NCBI GenBank assembly: GCA_002270565.1
Contig: NQMI01000045.1
Coordinates: 244,182 to 308,181 of the forward strand
DNA from: Stenocarpella maydis
Lineage: Eukaryota; Ascomycota; Sordariomycetes; Diaporthales; Diaporthaceae
Direction of reading: 5' to 3'
DNA: 64,000 nt
In this document: piece by piece, positions 10,403-22,196 of the stretch
How the letters are laid out: the number at the start of each line of letters is the position of its first letter
Position numbering within the stretch: position 1 is the first letter of the stretch
Program-made: the position numbers and the translations under genes
Notes under the pieces: model-generated
The model's database searches: none
The model's input: the letters and a program-made list of their open reading frames with translations, nothing else
What the model was told of the DNA's origin: nothing

Positions 10403-11384
10403 TCTTTCTTGTTCTGATAGGACTAAGACTCGCTGGTATCGGATCACCTACCAAGCAAAGTCACAGTGTTCTTTGATAAAAGTGCACGACGGCAATGCAA
10501 TATACCTAGGTATATATAGGTGCCTAAAGAGAACCCCTGCTGAGCAGCTAAGATAGGGTCGCAGTGGCACTTGAGTATTCCCAAGAATAGATTTGCAGGA
10601 TGCGATATCTCTTGGCGCCCAACATCACTATACGGATACTAGCTGCTTGAGGACATATTGTGACAGGGGCTTTTCGAGCAACGCTGAAGTGGCCCGCAAA
10701 AAGCGGCTTGGAAATCCTGCCAATGAGCCGGCCAACGAGCACAAAACAGAAGGCGGCCCCGCAGCTATGCTTTGCTTTCGGGGACCAGGCAGCCAGAACT
10801 ATACTTAGGGTTTTGGGGTTTTTTTTGGGGGTTTTTTTTTTTTGCTTGACTGGAACTGGTATGACTTCAGGAGTCCGATGGTTTGCAGGACCTCCTAACA
10901 GCTTGAATTCTTCAAGCCATTCTTTCAGCCAAAGACACTTCAAACCAAGGAATATCACTGCTGACGGTAAATTGTGAACGTGTAACCTGTGATTTCACTG
11001 GACCAACGATTACAAAGGAATTCTTGGAATTCGCCGCGTTGTCTACTTCTGGGAAGAAAGGCTTGGTCATCTTCAAGAGAAGTGCTGATGATCAGCATTC
11101 ATAGCCAATGATGCTTGCATTTTTTGTCTCGTCCTTGACGGTGTGTTACCACAGAGCGGGGTTGATGAGCAGAGTCATCAGGCACAAAGTCTTGGAGGTT
11201 TCAGGCGCTCCGAGAGCCTCATGTCGCTGACGTCGCCATCGCAATAAATGAGAGCCCACCCGGAGCTGAGATCCGCAAGATGGCTGCCTATCCACTATCA
11301 ATACATAATGCGCTTGTCATGGAACACTTGAGCACACGTCCCAGCGTTTAAAATCCTTGACACTACAACCCGCACCAGTGTAGC
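10403..11384. other. Divergent intergenic region (HET / CorA-like)
   Basis: No gene is recognised. It holds the promoters of both flanking genes and G/T runs at about 10808-10842. The repeated word CCTAGGTATATATAGG lies at about 10504-10520, 100 bp upstream of the HET first exon and in a TATA-like context. Confidence 0.45.
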
Positions 11385-13718
11385 ATGTCGGACGATGATG
11401 ACCAGTCGCTGTCCAGCATCGAGCTGCGAAGCCTCCGTCGAGCCCCGACAATCGAATCGGGTAGACAGCCTGAAGCCGTACGAAATCAGCCAAGGCACCA
11501 CCGTGTTCTGCTCAGAAATCTAGAATCCCCCGTAGGTTGGACCGAAAGAGACCAGGACCCGATTCAGAAACTATTTGCGACTTCAATTTCCGGGATCAAG
11601 AATGCCCAGTCAACTCATCACGCACCAGACCTGTCACGCTTGCGGCGTCTGAGCAGAGAATATGGTAGATTAAAGGAGCACCCGGGCGCAATGTGTCACC
11701 GGTTGTTCTCGTATTGGAATTTGGCCACGAGTGCACAGGACGCAGTTACAACGAGTAAGTACCCCGCCGTTTCGAGTAGATGCTAATTCTAATGAACTTG
11801 TAGGTGAACAATTCTGCGCGCTATTGGAAGAAAAACAAAGCTTCTCGGCTTGGATGTGCGGTGTTGCATCCATGCTCGACGTGAAAACGCGAAAGGGCCT
11901 TCAAATTATGTACGTGCTCTATATGAGGGATCTGAGTGTGGAATCCTCAGGGTTTTATATCATCAACTAACACCGCGTGATAGAGCTCTCGCCGAAGAGC
12001 CAGGAGCTGAAGACCTGCCATCATTTTTCTCTTCCAGGAACTTCACCCAGGCGACTATCAGGGGCAACCTCCAGACCATATATAGCCAGCCCGTATGGAT
12101 CCTACTCTTCGTTGTATCAGTCTTTTGGCAAATTGATCTGCAGTACTGGGCATCTGAATCTGATTACCAAGCTGCGGACGAGCTTGCTCACCCCATACCG
12201 CCAGTGCCCCCCTCCCTTCGCTCAGCTCACAACGTTATCCCGGGCCCATCGCGAGGTATCCGTTGTGACCCAAAATCTCAAGGGCAGGGTAATTTGGACC
12301 CAAATCGCGGCTATAACGAAATTTTCCTCTGTTGGCTTCAGTCGGTGAGCAGCTTCCAGAGAGATCTCAACGTGTACATCTGGGAGCCTCACAAAAGGTT
12401 TCCCGTCACTGAACATGCCAAGATCGTCCTCTGTCCGCCACAAAATAAAGACGATGCTTTGCGTGTTCTCATATCCTTGCGTTCTTGCAGGCTACAGGCA
12501 GCCTACACTGACAAGCAAAACGCTTATACAGCCCAAGAGGGTGTCCCCGCACTAGAGGAAATAGATTCAAAACAGTGGTCCGGTGCCCTTCTTTCAATAC
12601 TCTGTGTGTTGGAGGTCCTCATCTCCGACACGGACCAGTTCATACGAGCATACTACAGAGAGTTAGCTCAAATGGTAAGGGTTAACCTTGGGTGCTGTGG
12701 AACTCCTTATTTCCCATGGAAATGGTCTAACAAGTGCGTGCAGAGGGTTGTCTCGCGTCGAAATCCTACAATCAGCAAGTTAAGATTCATGATGCACATG
12801 GAGGACAGCAGAAAAGCCGCAAATGACGGAGTAAAGCATGCCACTAGCGTCCTGGGGAACGTGGCCGCATGGGCTGAGCAGAGTATACAAGCAAGATCCG
12901 AAGCAAGGGCCGCCTTTCTCCACGCTGAAAAGTTGGCAGCAGTACGCGAGGATCTTAGTTTCTGTGACCGAGAGCTTGAGAAGCTTCGACTTTACACTGA
13001 AGCCGATCAAGAGACATTGCGACGACACTTCTAGCTGTCTCAAGACATGACGTCGTTTAGACTGACAATACTGGCAGCCATTTTTCTGCCACTATCTTTC
13101 ACGACTAGCTTGTTCGGCATGAATATGAGAATCATAGAGGAAGGCCCTTCGAGGTTTTCTGAGACGACGAATACCACTCTTGATAGGATCACGGACGAGA
13201 ATTTTCGCAGCAGCGCTAGGGCTCTTGTCTCGATCATTGCCAGCTCCGGAAACGTAAATTACGACTGGACAGTCTTCGCCGGTACGGCTATTGGACTCCT
13301 GGTCATCCTCCCGCTTACTCTTGCAGTCGGAACTATCATGCGTGTCATGGTGGTATCAGTGGTAAGGTATATAAAGTATTGGCGGGCACTGACATTGCTA
13401 GGAGGGGGCCTTTTCTTATTAGCTTTCATGATGGCCAGCATTGGCGCCGTGCTCTGGGTGGGGGACATACCTTACGTTGTTTGCAATGGGTTGCTGCTTC
13501 TGGTGTTCATGTTTATGGTGTACCGGAGTTGGAGTGAAGGAAAGGAGCGTCTATTTTGGACCACACAGCTCGTCATCACAGCGGTTTTCTTCTCTGTCGC
13601 GACGTTCGCAATTGGATGGGGTTACTACTACTTGATGATTATTCCTTGGGTGTGGCTGGGCATTTTCAACTCCTGGGTAAGGCGACGGTGGTGGAATTCT
13701 CTATTTGCAAGGTCCTGA
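11385..13718 (+). pseudogene. CorA-like Mg2+ transporter-type membrane protein with one in-frame TAG
   Basis: The family signature is GMN at the end of a transmembrane helix; here it reads FLPLSFTTSLFGMN. Exons fit as 11385-11754, 11804-11909, 11951-12674 and 12744-13718, all joined in phase. A helical, charged region (about 12744-13031) precedes the membrane part. Several further hydrophobic segments follow (13261-13370, 13396-13460, 13470-13530, 13565-13660), more than the two of classical CorA, as in many fungal CorA-like accessory proteins. The exception is TAG at 13032-13034, in frame between ...RRHF and LSQDMTSF. No good intron removes it: a GTACGC...CTAG intron would be in phase but would excise coding-looking sequence. 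It may be a nonsense mutation (one C-to-T from CAG), a sequencing error or an unusual intron. The 41-nt second intron is very short. Confidence 0.68.
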
Positions 13719-16304
13719 GAAGATTTATTTGCGACGTGGTAAAAAGGGGCAAGTACTTCGTTAGCAGCACAGAGTGCCATGGAAATCTGGAATATCACAC
13801 AAGGCTCTGAGAATGGTACAGCACATAATTATCTCAATTTCAAAAGTGCATCAGTTCATCAGGTTGACAACGATCTGTCATAAGCATTGTTTATTTAATC
13901 TTTAGGCTAGGCTTATTTGAATTGTCGCTCAATTGTTGGACAGGGTTTCTCGACCACATCCCCAAACCTTCTGTATCAATGCTAAAGTGAAATCTTGTTT
14001 GGGACTCTTTTGACAGAATGATTCGCTGGGCTTGACAGGGAATCCACTCAACCCTCAGTGCTCCCAGTCCCCTTGGGACCCCGCCCGGGAGGGGTGGGGA
14101 GCAATTTATATCAGCTCCGAGGAGGGCGGCTCTGTCAGCGGACCTTTTCCCATCGCCACGGGCACCTTTTCACTGGCACCAATCACAGGCGCTGCTCTCA
14201 CCATCACTTCATCCCTGAAACCCAACCTCCGACTGCCAATGATTGTAACCCTCATAGTCTTGGAGCCGGTATATTACCGTGGGACTTGATAGTCTGGTTC
14301 CATTGTCCAGTATCTCGCACTTGAGCATCGACGCGCATGGCGCCAGAAACGCAATTTCATACCCCGAACCGACGTGGCAAGCTCCCGCCAGACGCGGACC
14401 TAGATGTGCCTCTGCTGCAGCGGACAGGGACGGCTCTTTGCCCAGAAGGCTGGGTTCGGTAAACACCACCCGGGAAAGGGCCAATCAGCCGTTGACCGCC
14501 GCGGCAACGAAGCTGGCTCGTCACTGGCGTTTTGAACCTGCACCTCGGCAAGCAGACTCTCGGTTCCTGATCGGCGACAATCTTACTTGTAGATCTGTAG
14601 CGGTCGACGAATGCGGATGTATAGGAAGTGGCGCCAGGTGAATACCTACCTGTGCGAAGTACAGAAGTAGCACTTGAGCACTTGAGGTATTTGGGTGGTA
14701 GTAAGTAGATATATGCTCCAGAATGCAGCGGTCCCCACCAGTCGCCATATCAGCAAGAAATAACTTGCTTTTCGATCCAGGTGACTGGAAAAAGGGCCGA
14801 TATTTATTTAACTACGCTATTCTGGTAGAATTTGTACGGAGGAACCAGAGCGCTTGTGATAGAAGTCCGCCCAATCTTTAACCCACAAACGCCAGAAGTC
14901 ACGCACCGAGTCCGGCTGTTTCGCGGGTATCGTGGCTTGCGGTTCACCAAGAAATGGCCATGCTTGCAGGCGGGGTTACTGGGAGCGACGTCCTGCAGAA
15001 ATCTGTTGGGTCCTCGTCGACTACATGAAGGCAAGGGCACACAGGTCAGCCGGCCGCCATCCCAAAGCTCCCAAGGGGGGGGGGGGGGCGGGAAAGGGAC
15101 ACATCATTCACTGACAATATCCATATTGTATCCCCGATCACTTGAGCAGGATAAGGACATGCAATGTTCACGACAAACCCCAAGGCCGACCCATGTGGTC
15201 TCGCTGGAGAGTTTCACTTGCGCCTATCCCGTCATCTCAGACATACTGCGAGAGTAAAGTCGGTATGAATCCTGGGAGTGCCACGGATGTCATTCCTATC
15301 AGACACAGGCCCATCATCCAAACGTGACTGACGTTGTGCTCCGTTGTGCCGACCCGTACGAGAGACCAGAACTGGAATAATCGTCCCAGAATTATCTTTA
15401 CGCCCCCAAGGGGAAAGTAAGCTTACCACACTTGGCCCACAATGCCTCCTAATAAGAATTTCAAGGTACGCCTTATGACTATGTGGAGTCAAGCTTTCGG
15501 CCTGTGGTGGTCCGAATGCAGCCAAGCTTTGGTCCTGGGCTGTGCAACGGGCGGGCACATGGCATATTGACATCCGCCCATGGAGATCTGTGGTCAATAT
15601 TCACAATGCCATCCTAATTCCAATCTGGTACACATCCTTGGGCCCAGGACCTAATTGCAACGCTCAGGACATTTTGTGGCCGTTGCTTCCTGTCTCGGTG
15701 GCCGATTAAGCGTGCGAGAAGATGCCGGAGGGCTTAGTTGCTCCCCAGGCACAGCAACTGCACGTTCCATAAAAGAAGCAACAAGTCCAATCTCAGATCT
15801 AAGCCGGCAAGTGTTGGATGGGTCACGTATTGCAATACGAGTGGGGTGTTGTTCTTGTATTTCTCTCTGTCTTTCGAGTAGTGGGTGCAGTGGGCGTAGC
15901 CCGCCAGCTATCTCGGGTCTATATAGTGGGTGGTAGTTGCTTAGTAAGCAACTACGCCCTCTGGCTACAGTACGGTGGCTGTAGCGATAGCCCACCAATG
16001 TGCTGTTGCACACTACTATTGCCACAGCAAGAATATATACATCCCATACACCACATACGCACGTCACCGAAGATCATAAAAAGCAGTACCCATCATGTCG
16101 TCAGTCTTCAAGCAATCACTCAATGTACGCAATTACTACACAGAAAGACCGACGGCCCTCAACAAGATGTGAAATGAAAGAGCGCGATACCAAAAGACAT
16201 TTATCCGGAATCAGGAATAAAATTACCACCGCTCGTATCAGAACGGCACCCTAGAATCCCAAGTGAACAGAGGAGCTTGGAGACTCCTCGCCNCGGGAAA
16301 GGAG
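13719..16304. other. Gene-poor interval
   Basis: I see no supportable gene over 2.6 kb. It holds a G14 tract near 15075, a 21-bp perfect palindrome at 15934-15954 (arms TAGTTGCTTA/TAAGCAACTA) and degenerate flanking inverted words between about 15880 and 16020. These suggest an old repeat. One N occurs at 16293. Confidence 0.5.
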
Positions 16305-16997
16305 TCACTCACAGCCACTGAGGGGCATTCCGCCCTCGTCTGGCGGCTCGCCCTGGGAGTCCCATGCATCATAAAAGATGTCCATGCCATCACGTCTCCC
16401 GTGGAGTGCGACAGGATCAAACTCCGGAAGTGCGAGCACCCAATCCGTCATCCTGCGGAAGCTAGACTGCTCCTGCCTCCAAGGCAAGCTGGTGAGGAAC
16501 TCGATCTCACCCAAGACATAGCGCGTCGGCCTCGCCGTCATTTCAATCCACCAGTTTTCTCTGTTGGCCTGGTTGACGGCGCATGGCATCTGGGACCAAT
16601 CCCGGGCCTCGATGTCAAGAGGCCACGTGGGCTGTGAGGCCTGGAGTGTGTCCCCGTAGGCCCTGAAGCGGTCAGCGAGGTGCTCGGATTCGACGATCTC
16701 GTGCGGCGCCCGCAGGGCCCTGTTGACCTGGATCTCGCTCGCCATATGGTCCCAGGTTGCGAAGCGGTAACAGCGCAAGCACTTCGCGTAGGGGTTGGCC
16801 GACGTTTGTGGGCGCGGGGGAGCGTAGTCAGCCTCCAAGACTGCCCTGAAATCGATGGCGCCTACGAGTGAACAGTGCTCGCATCTCCAAGACCAGAGAA
16901 AGCTGTAGCCTGTCCAGTTTGTCGAAGACCTTGCGAATGAGATGTGCGGTATGGGGATGGGGATATCGTCGGACCACGTAATATATGGGACGTCCAT
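16305..16997 (-). CDS. Hypothetical protein with two Cys-pair motifs
   Basis: The frame is open from 17243 to 16305 (312 codons). The part upstream of 16997 includes hydrophobic and low-quality sequence and may be 5' UTR or an unspliced intron. I therefore take the ATG at 16997 (MDVPYITWSDD), giving 230 residues. Visible features are a tryptophan-rich stretch WTGYSFLWSWRCEHC and a second pair KCLRCYRFATWDHM (two CxxC pairs that could bind zinc), then a helical region and an acidic end. No known domain is recognised. An N lies 12 bp beyond the stop. Confidence 0.45.
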   Translation of the reverse strand: MDVPYITWSDDIPIPIPHISFARSSTNWTGYSFLWSWRCEHCSLVGAIDFRAVLEADYAPPRPQTSANPYAKCLRCYRFATWDHMASEIQVNRALRAPHEIVESEHLADRFRAYGDTLQASQPTWPLDIEARDWSQMPCAVNQANRENWWIEMTARPTRYVLGEIEFLTSLPWRQEQSSFRRMTDWVLALPEFDPVALHGRRDGMDIFYDAWDSQGEPPDEGGMPLSGCE

Positions 16998-17243
16998 CGA
17001 GCAGACAGTAATCAAGATAATGGAGTAATTGGCATCATGATGGAGCACGAATCTGGAGGAACCTGGACAAACTCGTCTGCCATCCTCGCCGCGGTCGACC
17101 TCGTTCCTTCGGCAAGCAGCAGTCGTTGCTTCCCCATGTCTGGCTTCAGATCCAGCACCCAGCAGCACCACCCAGGTTACTACTGAAGAAAGTACCAACA
17201 GCGACCCAAATAGTATCTGAGCAAGTGCGTTGTCAATATTCAC

Positions 17244-17832
17244 GCGTAATCACGGTGATGTATTCCAGAGGTTTTCAAGCGCGGGGCAGTCACCCTACTT
17301 TGGTGCAGGGCCACACTCGGCGAAGATGACCCGGGCAATTCCACTAGCAAGAAAGTAAGGAACATTGAAGCAACTCAGAAAGTCGTGAGCGAGCAGACTC
17401 GCAGCGAAGGAGAGACCCGGTGTTTCTTGGCAGTCCCACGAGGATCGGACCAAACGCTTCCAGTCTCCTGTCCCAGGATAACGATGAACCGAGAGAAGGA
17501 GACTCACCACCGAGATATTAGACCTCACGCATTGTGGACTGGGCACGAATCAGTCCAATATCCACATCCGAGCGTCTAACTGAGACCTTGGCTTCTGCCA
17601 AGAGCTTTTGTTTGGGCACCGTCAACGGGAGTTGAAAGAAGCATAAATTAAAGTTTGCAGCCGAGGAGACACCCCGGGCACGTTTCATGGCAGTGGAACC
17701 GCCCATGACAGGTATTCCCACTGCTTAACCGAGTCAGTCTCGATATTTTGTACTAACGTGTGTATTAGGTGTTTAATTACGCTGCATTAATAACAATTAC
17801 TACATTCAAGTTCCTCCCAGCAGTATTGTAGA
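17244..17832. other. Intergenic
   Basis: No gene is recognised. The right end (17745-17830) is AT-rich and lies just beyond the stop of the PAN/Apple-type gene, probably its 3' region. Confidence 0.5.
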
Positions 17833-18857
17833 TTACGCCACGAACTTTCGAGCTACCCTTCTCTCGCGCGGTGTCTCGGTGTCGGCGCTACCGGAACTAT
17901 CACGCTTGATGAATGGTGTGCCAAAGAAGCCTGGCGGAGGTCCAGTTGGTGGCGGCGCCTCAAATCCCGGGGGCCCTTCAAATCCCGGGGGACCTTCGAA
18001 GCCCGGAGGACCCTCGAATCCTGGGAGAGGTCCAGCCGGGAGCGGCGTCCCAAAGCCGGGGGAGCCCCAAAACCCGGTGGAGGGTCTTGCTGAGTCGGCG
18101 GAGGAGGCGGCGGCGGAGCGGTTGCTGGTGGTGGACCAAACCCTCCTCCTCCCGTGCCGAATCCTCCTCCCCCTCCGCTCAGACCTTCCATGTTGAGCCG
18201 AATAACGTCGAATTGCTGGTCTTGCACCCACGTCAGGCTTGTGGTCGACGGATCCCCCTTGACATGGCATTCCGAATTGACCTTGTCAAAGACGGCGTTG
18301 GTGCACGCTGCCGTCTGGGAACATAGCTCCGCACACGAGTCGGTGCTCGCGGCGCCCGTGATGGAGGCGCTGCTGCCTCGGAAGTCGGTATCCTCGCAGA
18401 TGAGGAACTGGAATCCGACCACCGTGTTGGGCGCCTGGTCCCCAGTGGGGCACTGGGCGAGAGCGGCGCCCGAAGGTCCAGTCCCGGCGCTGATGGGGGC
18501 CGTGGCCCGAGAGGCGGTGCTGGCGATTGCGCTGAACTGGCTGTCTCGGACCCAGGTGAGGACGCCAGCCTGGTTGGACTTGAAGTGACATATTGCGTTG
18601 TCATTGTCGTGCACAGCGCGGACGCATTGCCCGCCCTGGGCATCGCACATTTGCATGCATGCTTGAACCGAGCCAACGTCCTGGACTTCTTGGCTGGATG
18701 GGCCACGGAGATCCGTGCCCGCGCAGACAGCGTACGAAGTCCCGCTAGACGCGGTCGAGGTTTTGAACTGGGTAGGGCAAGAAGTGATGGGTGCCTGTGA
18801 TCGAGCAACTCCGGCGAGGGCGGCGAGGGCCGTCTGGAAGCTGACGAGTCGAGCCAT
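17833..18857 (-). CDS. Secreted protein with two PAN/Apple-like repeats and a Pro/Gly-rich tail; one-base frame slip
   Basis: The start MARLVSFQTALAALAGVARS is a clear signal peptide. Two homologous cysteine-rich repeats follow, each with C...DLRG/DFRG...C-x3-C...C...(I)CH-(F/V)K...LTWV(R/Q)D-QF. This is the pattern of fungal PAN/Apple-like secreted proteins that bind carbohydrate or protein. Then come a Gly-rich linker and a proline run. The frame changes at a run of five G (18058-18062, C5 on the coding strand). Before it the N-terminal frame is clearly coding. After it, only the other frame gives the repeats PGFEGPPGFEGPPGFE and a charged end with stop at 17833. One extra base in the run would join them into about 341 residues. 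If the assembly is right, the N-terminal frame instead continues to 17853 with an unlikely arginine-rich tail. The ATG at 19025 is an unlikely start. Confidence 0.65.
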
Positions 18858-21242
18858 TGTTGGAGCAGTACAGTCTCGAATGGGTGGAGTTGATCGGGAC
18901 TGCTGCGGATCAAAACCTTTCGTGTTGAGATGAGGGAAAGACAGATTTAATAGTGCTGCAAGAACCCCCAAATTGCACAGCATCATCGACCTCGCCTGGG
19001 CCTTTGAATGGGCGCTGCCACGCATGGCAAGGTTAGATCCGGCGCCCGCTCATGACTTGGCGATAGGCTCGACCATCCCATGGTTTTGTGGCCGACCCGG
19101 GACACAAACTCCGGGATGTTGCAACTCTCCAGAGGAAACACCACTCGTCCGATATTGTGATTGAACCGTGCGCGTCCCGCATCTGTTTATCGAGCGCAAT
19201 CCAACGGGCAAACACACTACTTGTTCCGATGGATGGTTTATGGACTTGGCCCCGAGCTTGCAAAGCGGTCCGGATCGAAATTGGAGTTGTGATACTGAAC
19301 AGCTGTGGTTGGGCTGGCGTCTGAGCATCGCACACTATCGCCCCTTGACCATGCCAAGCCCTACACACAGGTTTTAGTGATAGGATTATGATCTTGCGAT
19401 TGGTGAAGCCTCTCCATGGTTGCAAAGTTTCGCGGAATGTTCGGAGTTGCGACACGGCCCGAGATGCGTTGATTGTGGCAATGCCCAACTCAACTAGAGA
19501 ACCTAAGTCTCAGGGGCAACGCCTTCAAAGTCTTGGTTCACAGCCCGAGAGCGAACTAATCCGAGCAATGCATTCAATTACCAGAAGCCGATGTGCGGTG
19601 GGAGGACACCGTTGATCTGAGGTGGAGCTCCTATCACCAGCGCGCAAGGCTCGACAGCATATTCCCCCCTCTTGGCATTGCTATATGGCCTGTAGGCTTG
19701 TATACTCGAGTCGCGGAGCCCCAGGTGATGAATTTGTCGCGTAACAGGTGTCACAGAATGTACAAAGGAAAGTAGGTACCAGAGGAATCATGATGGGCTG
19801 TTGTCGCGATCGAGGCTGGTATGTGGTATCCAGGTACCTAGGATACCAATTCCGAATCGTTAGCAGATTTGAAGCAGCGGTTTTGAATTAGACGGAGAGA
19901 CATCAGGTTCGATTGTCTGTTAGGATACCTGTTGGATTTGACACTTGAAGAACCAAGATCAGTGGTCCGCGGAGTCGGTACTGATTAGTTAGGAACTTAA
20001 GCACTGTTCTGTGGATAGTAGCTACCAGCACAGGAGACACCACCCAAATACTTTGAGACCACTGATGGGCATCAAAAGTAGCCTGAAATATTTGAAACTG
20101 GTACAGCAATAGAACCAAAGATTATCGCAAGGGAACCAGCTTGTACGGGACATGACCCGACCGGACCGCGGACGTGGGCGCAACAGAAGCTCGAGACAGC
20201 GACAGGCAATGGTATCAGCCACCAGTTCTGTATCTTGTTCTGCCTCTTTTGCTGCATTGCTCCCGCGAGCCCAGACTCTTAGGAGGAGGCAACGTGACGA
20301 ATCGGTCGTCGTAACTCTGGAATAAGGGGGGGGGTAGGCTGGGCTCGATGTTGTGTTGTGCGGTCGCGCAGTAGATTTCGTGACGAACAGATGGCATGTT
20401 CGGGTATTTGCGCATGGCTTGATAACATTCGAGGTATTCTTGGACGATCTCTAATTAGAATTGTGTCCAAGGACTCGGATCTGAAGAGCACTCGTGTCTG
20501 CTTGGTCAAAGAATTGCCGAGTGTTGGTCGATGGCGGTCTGTTTCGGGGACGTCGTCGCGCTGCCGTGCCAAACGAAAGGGTGAAGCAAGCCATTGATGG
20601 TAATTGCTCGCGATAGATGTGATGGAAGAAGAATGGATTCGAGTGGAACCACATAATTGAGAGACTTCTGCTAGCCATTGTCCAGCCGTCAGGAATCAGT
20701 CAGTGTCTCGTCAACAAACTGTGGCAATGACTGACTGGGTCAACAACGGCGGAGATGGACGATGAAGGGCTACTGCTACTGGATAATGATGCTTGGATGC
20801 CTGTGCAGGTGAGCACCTCCCTCATTACAGAGAACTGTTGGGCGCTACTCAGAGAGAAGGAGCAGAAAGACTGTTCGCGACTTTGCTCGCGATACAAATG
20901 CAGGAGGCAGGCGCGTACGTCTGTCCAGGTTGACCGTCTCCAAATGGCAAGATCAAGAGCCTGGCGTGTACACTTCAAAACATGATGGTGCTGGCTTCTC
21001 TGATAGTGTTCAATGGATGTTTAATGTTTCTCTACCCAAGTTGCTACTTCCTATCAGACAGAAACTTGGTGTTTTGTTTGTTGTTCCCCCGCGAGAGGCG
21101 AAAGCAGGCATTTCCATACGAGGTAAAGCCGTTCTCGAGTCTTTGGGTCTACTGAATAAACTTGAACTTTTCCATGCACTTTTGAATCTCTCGTCGTACA
21201 CCAGAAATCGCGCAGCTCAATAGCAATTACTACCTTTCGAAA
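18858..21242. other. Gene-poor interval
   Basis: About 2.4 kb without a recognisable gene on either strand. GC content is mixed, with a short G8 run near 20330. I see no tRNA and no repeat structure I can support. Confidence 0.5.
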
Positions 21243-22196
21243 ATGGCCATGCCCACCACGCCTTGCCTTCGCGTCCAAGCTCGCCATTCAGCAATCCATC
21301 ACTTTCAAGTCTTCTACCTAAGACACTGCGCCCTTCTGGTAGTTATCGTCGCCACCCATACTCAGGTATGCTTCAGCCTCGCCGTCCCATGTGCCCTTCC
21401 TACAGCCAACTCCCTTCGGTCACCACCCAACCCTCCCCTGAGCCGTCGAGATCTCCTCACCCCCCCCCCCCCCCCTCAAGCACCACCCAACCGCCCCTTC
21501 GGGCTCCCCCTGCACACTTCGAACCATCAACAATTGTCACATGCCATACGTGAACATCACATTGATTAATGATGCATGTAATCTTGCCCCACTTGGCCTG
21601 ATGGCTTACGAATTCCTCAAAGCCTTTTTCTCCCAGGCCCCGCAGCCCGTCCGAGCTGCAAGGCTGCCAGCATCGTTGCAGCCTTGTTTTGCACAGTGTG
21701 CTATCCATCAATGGCCTCCTCCTTACCCGATTCAGTCTAAACCCAGCCTCACTTCCAGCGTCAACACTCTCACACGCCATATGTTGTCGTCAGCTATCTA
21801 TGGCGAGACTCATGGCATGTGAACGGCGTTTTGCATGTGCTGGCCCCCTTCGGACTCGAATACTTAAAGGTTTCTCCCCTCCCCCCGAATGTTGAAACCT
21901 TTCTTCCCCTTCTCTCTTCTTCACCACCACCCACCACCGCTTCTCTACACACCACCATCACCATCGTCTTCTCACAATGCTCACAACAACTCCCATCAAA
22001 CACACATGCGTCGGCTCTCTGCAGTCTCAGGTTAATGTCCTGTACCCCCAGATACCAGCATCCCTTATGAAAACACCAAAAAAATTTCAAAACACAAAAC
22101 AATCCCAAAAAAACCTGAACCACACTCATTTTGTTTTTGCTTCTTCTCCTCTGCGATCGTCAACGACGCCGCTCATGGGTCCATTGATGCCCAACA
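21243..22196 (+). promoter_or_regulatory. CT-rich upstream region of Ser/Pro-rich gene
   Basis: Long pyrimidine tracts (for example 21870-21975, CTCCCC/TCTTCTTCACCACC) followed by CACAATG-type sites look like a fungal CT-rich core promoter. A possible extra 5' exon is ATG at 21977 to CAG at 22030, then an intron ending CTAACCAG at about 22251, which would enter the main frame in phase. However, the branch-like CTAAC is too close to the AG, so I do not adopt it. Pro/Ser-rich open frames at 21243-21569 may be UTR or an older exon. Confidence 0.4.

Noticed and set aside
15934..15954. Perfect 21-bp palindrome as a terminator or regulatory hairpin
   Set aside because: The arms leave a one-base loop, so no stable hairpin forms, and no adjacent gene would use it. 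It may be part of an old repeat.
19903..19925. GGTTCGATT resembling a tRNA B box
   Set aside because: The following bases do not match GGTTCGANTCC and no A box or cloverleaf arms are found nearby. I see no tRNA or rRNA gene in the window.
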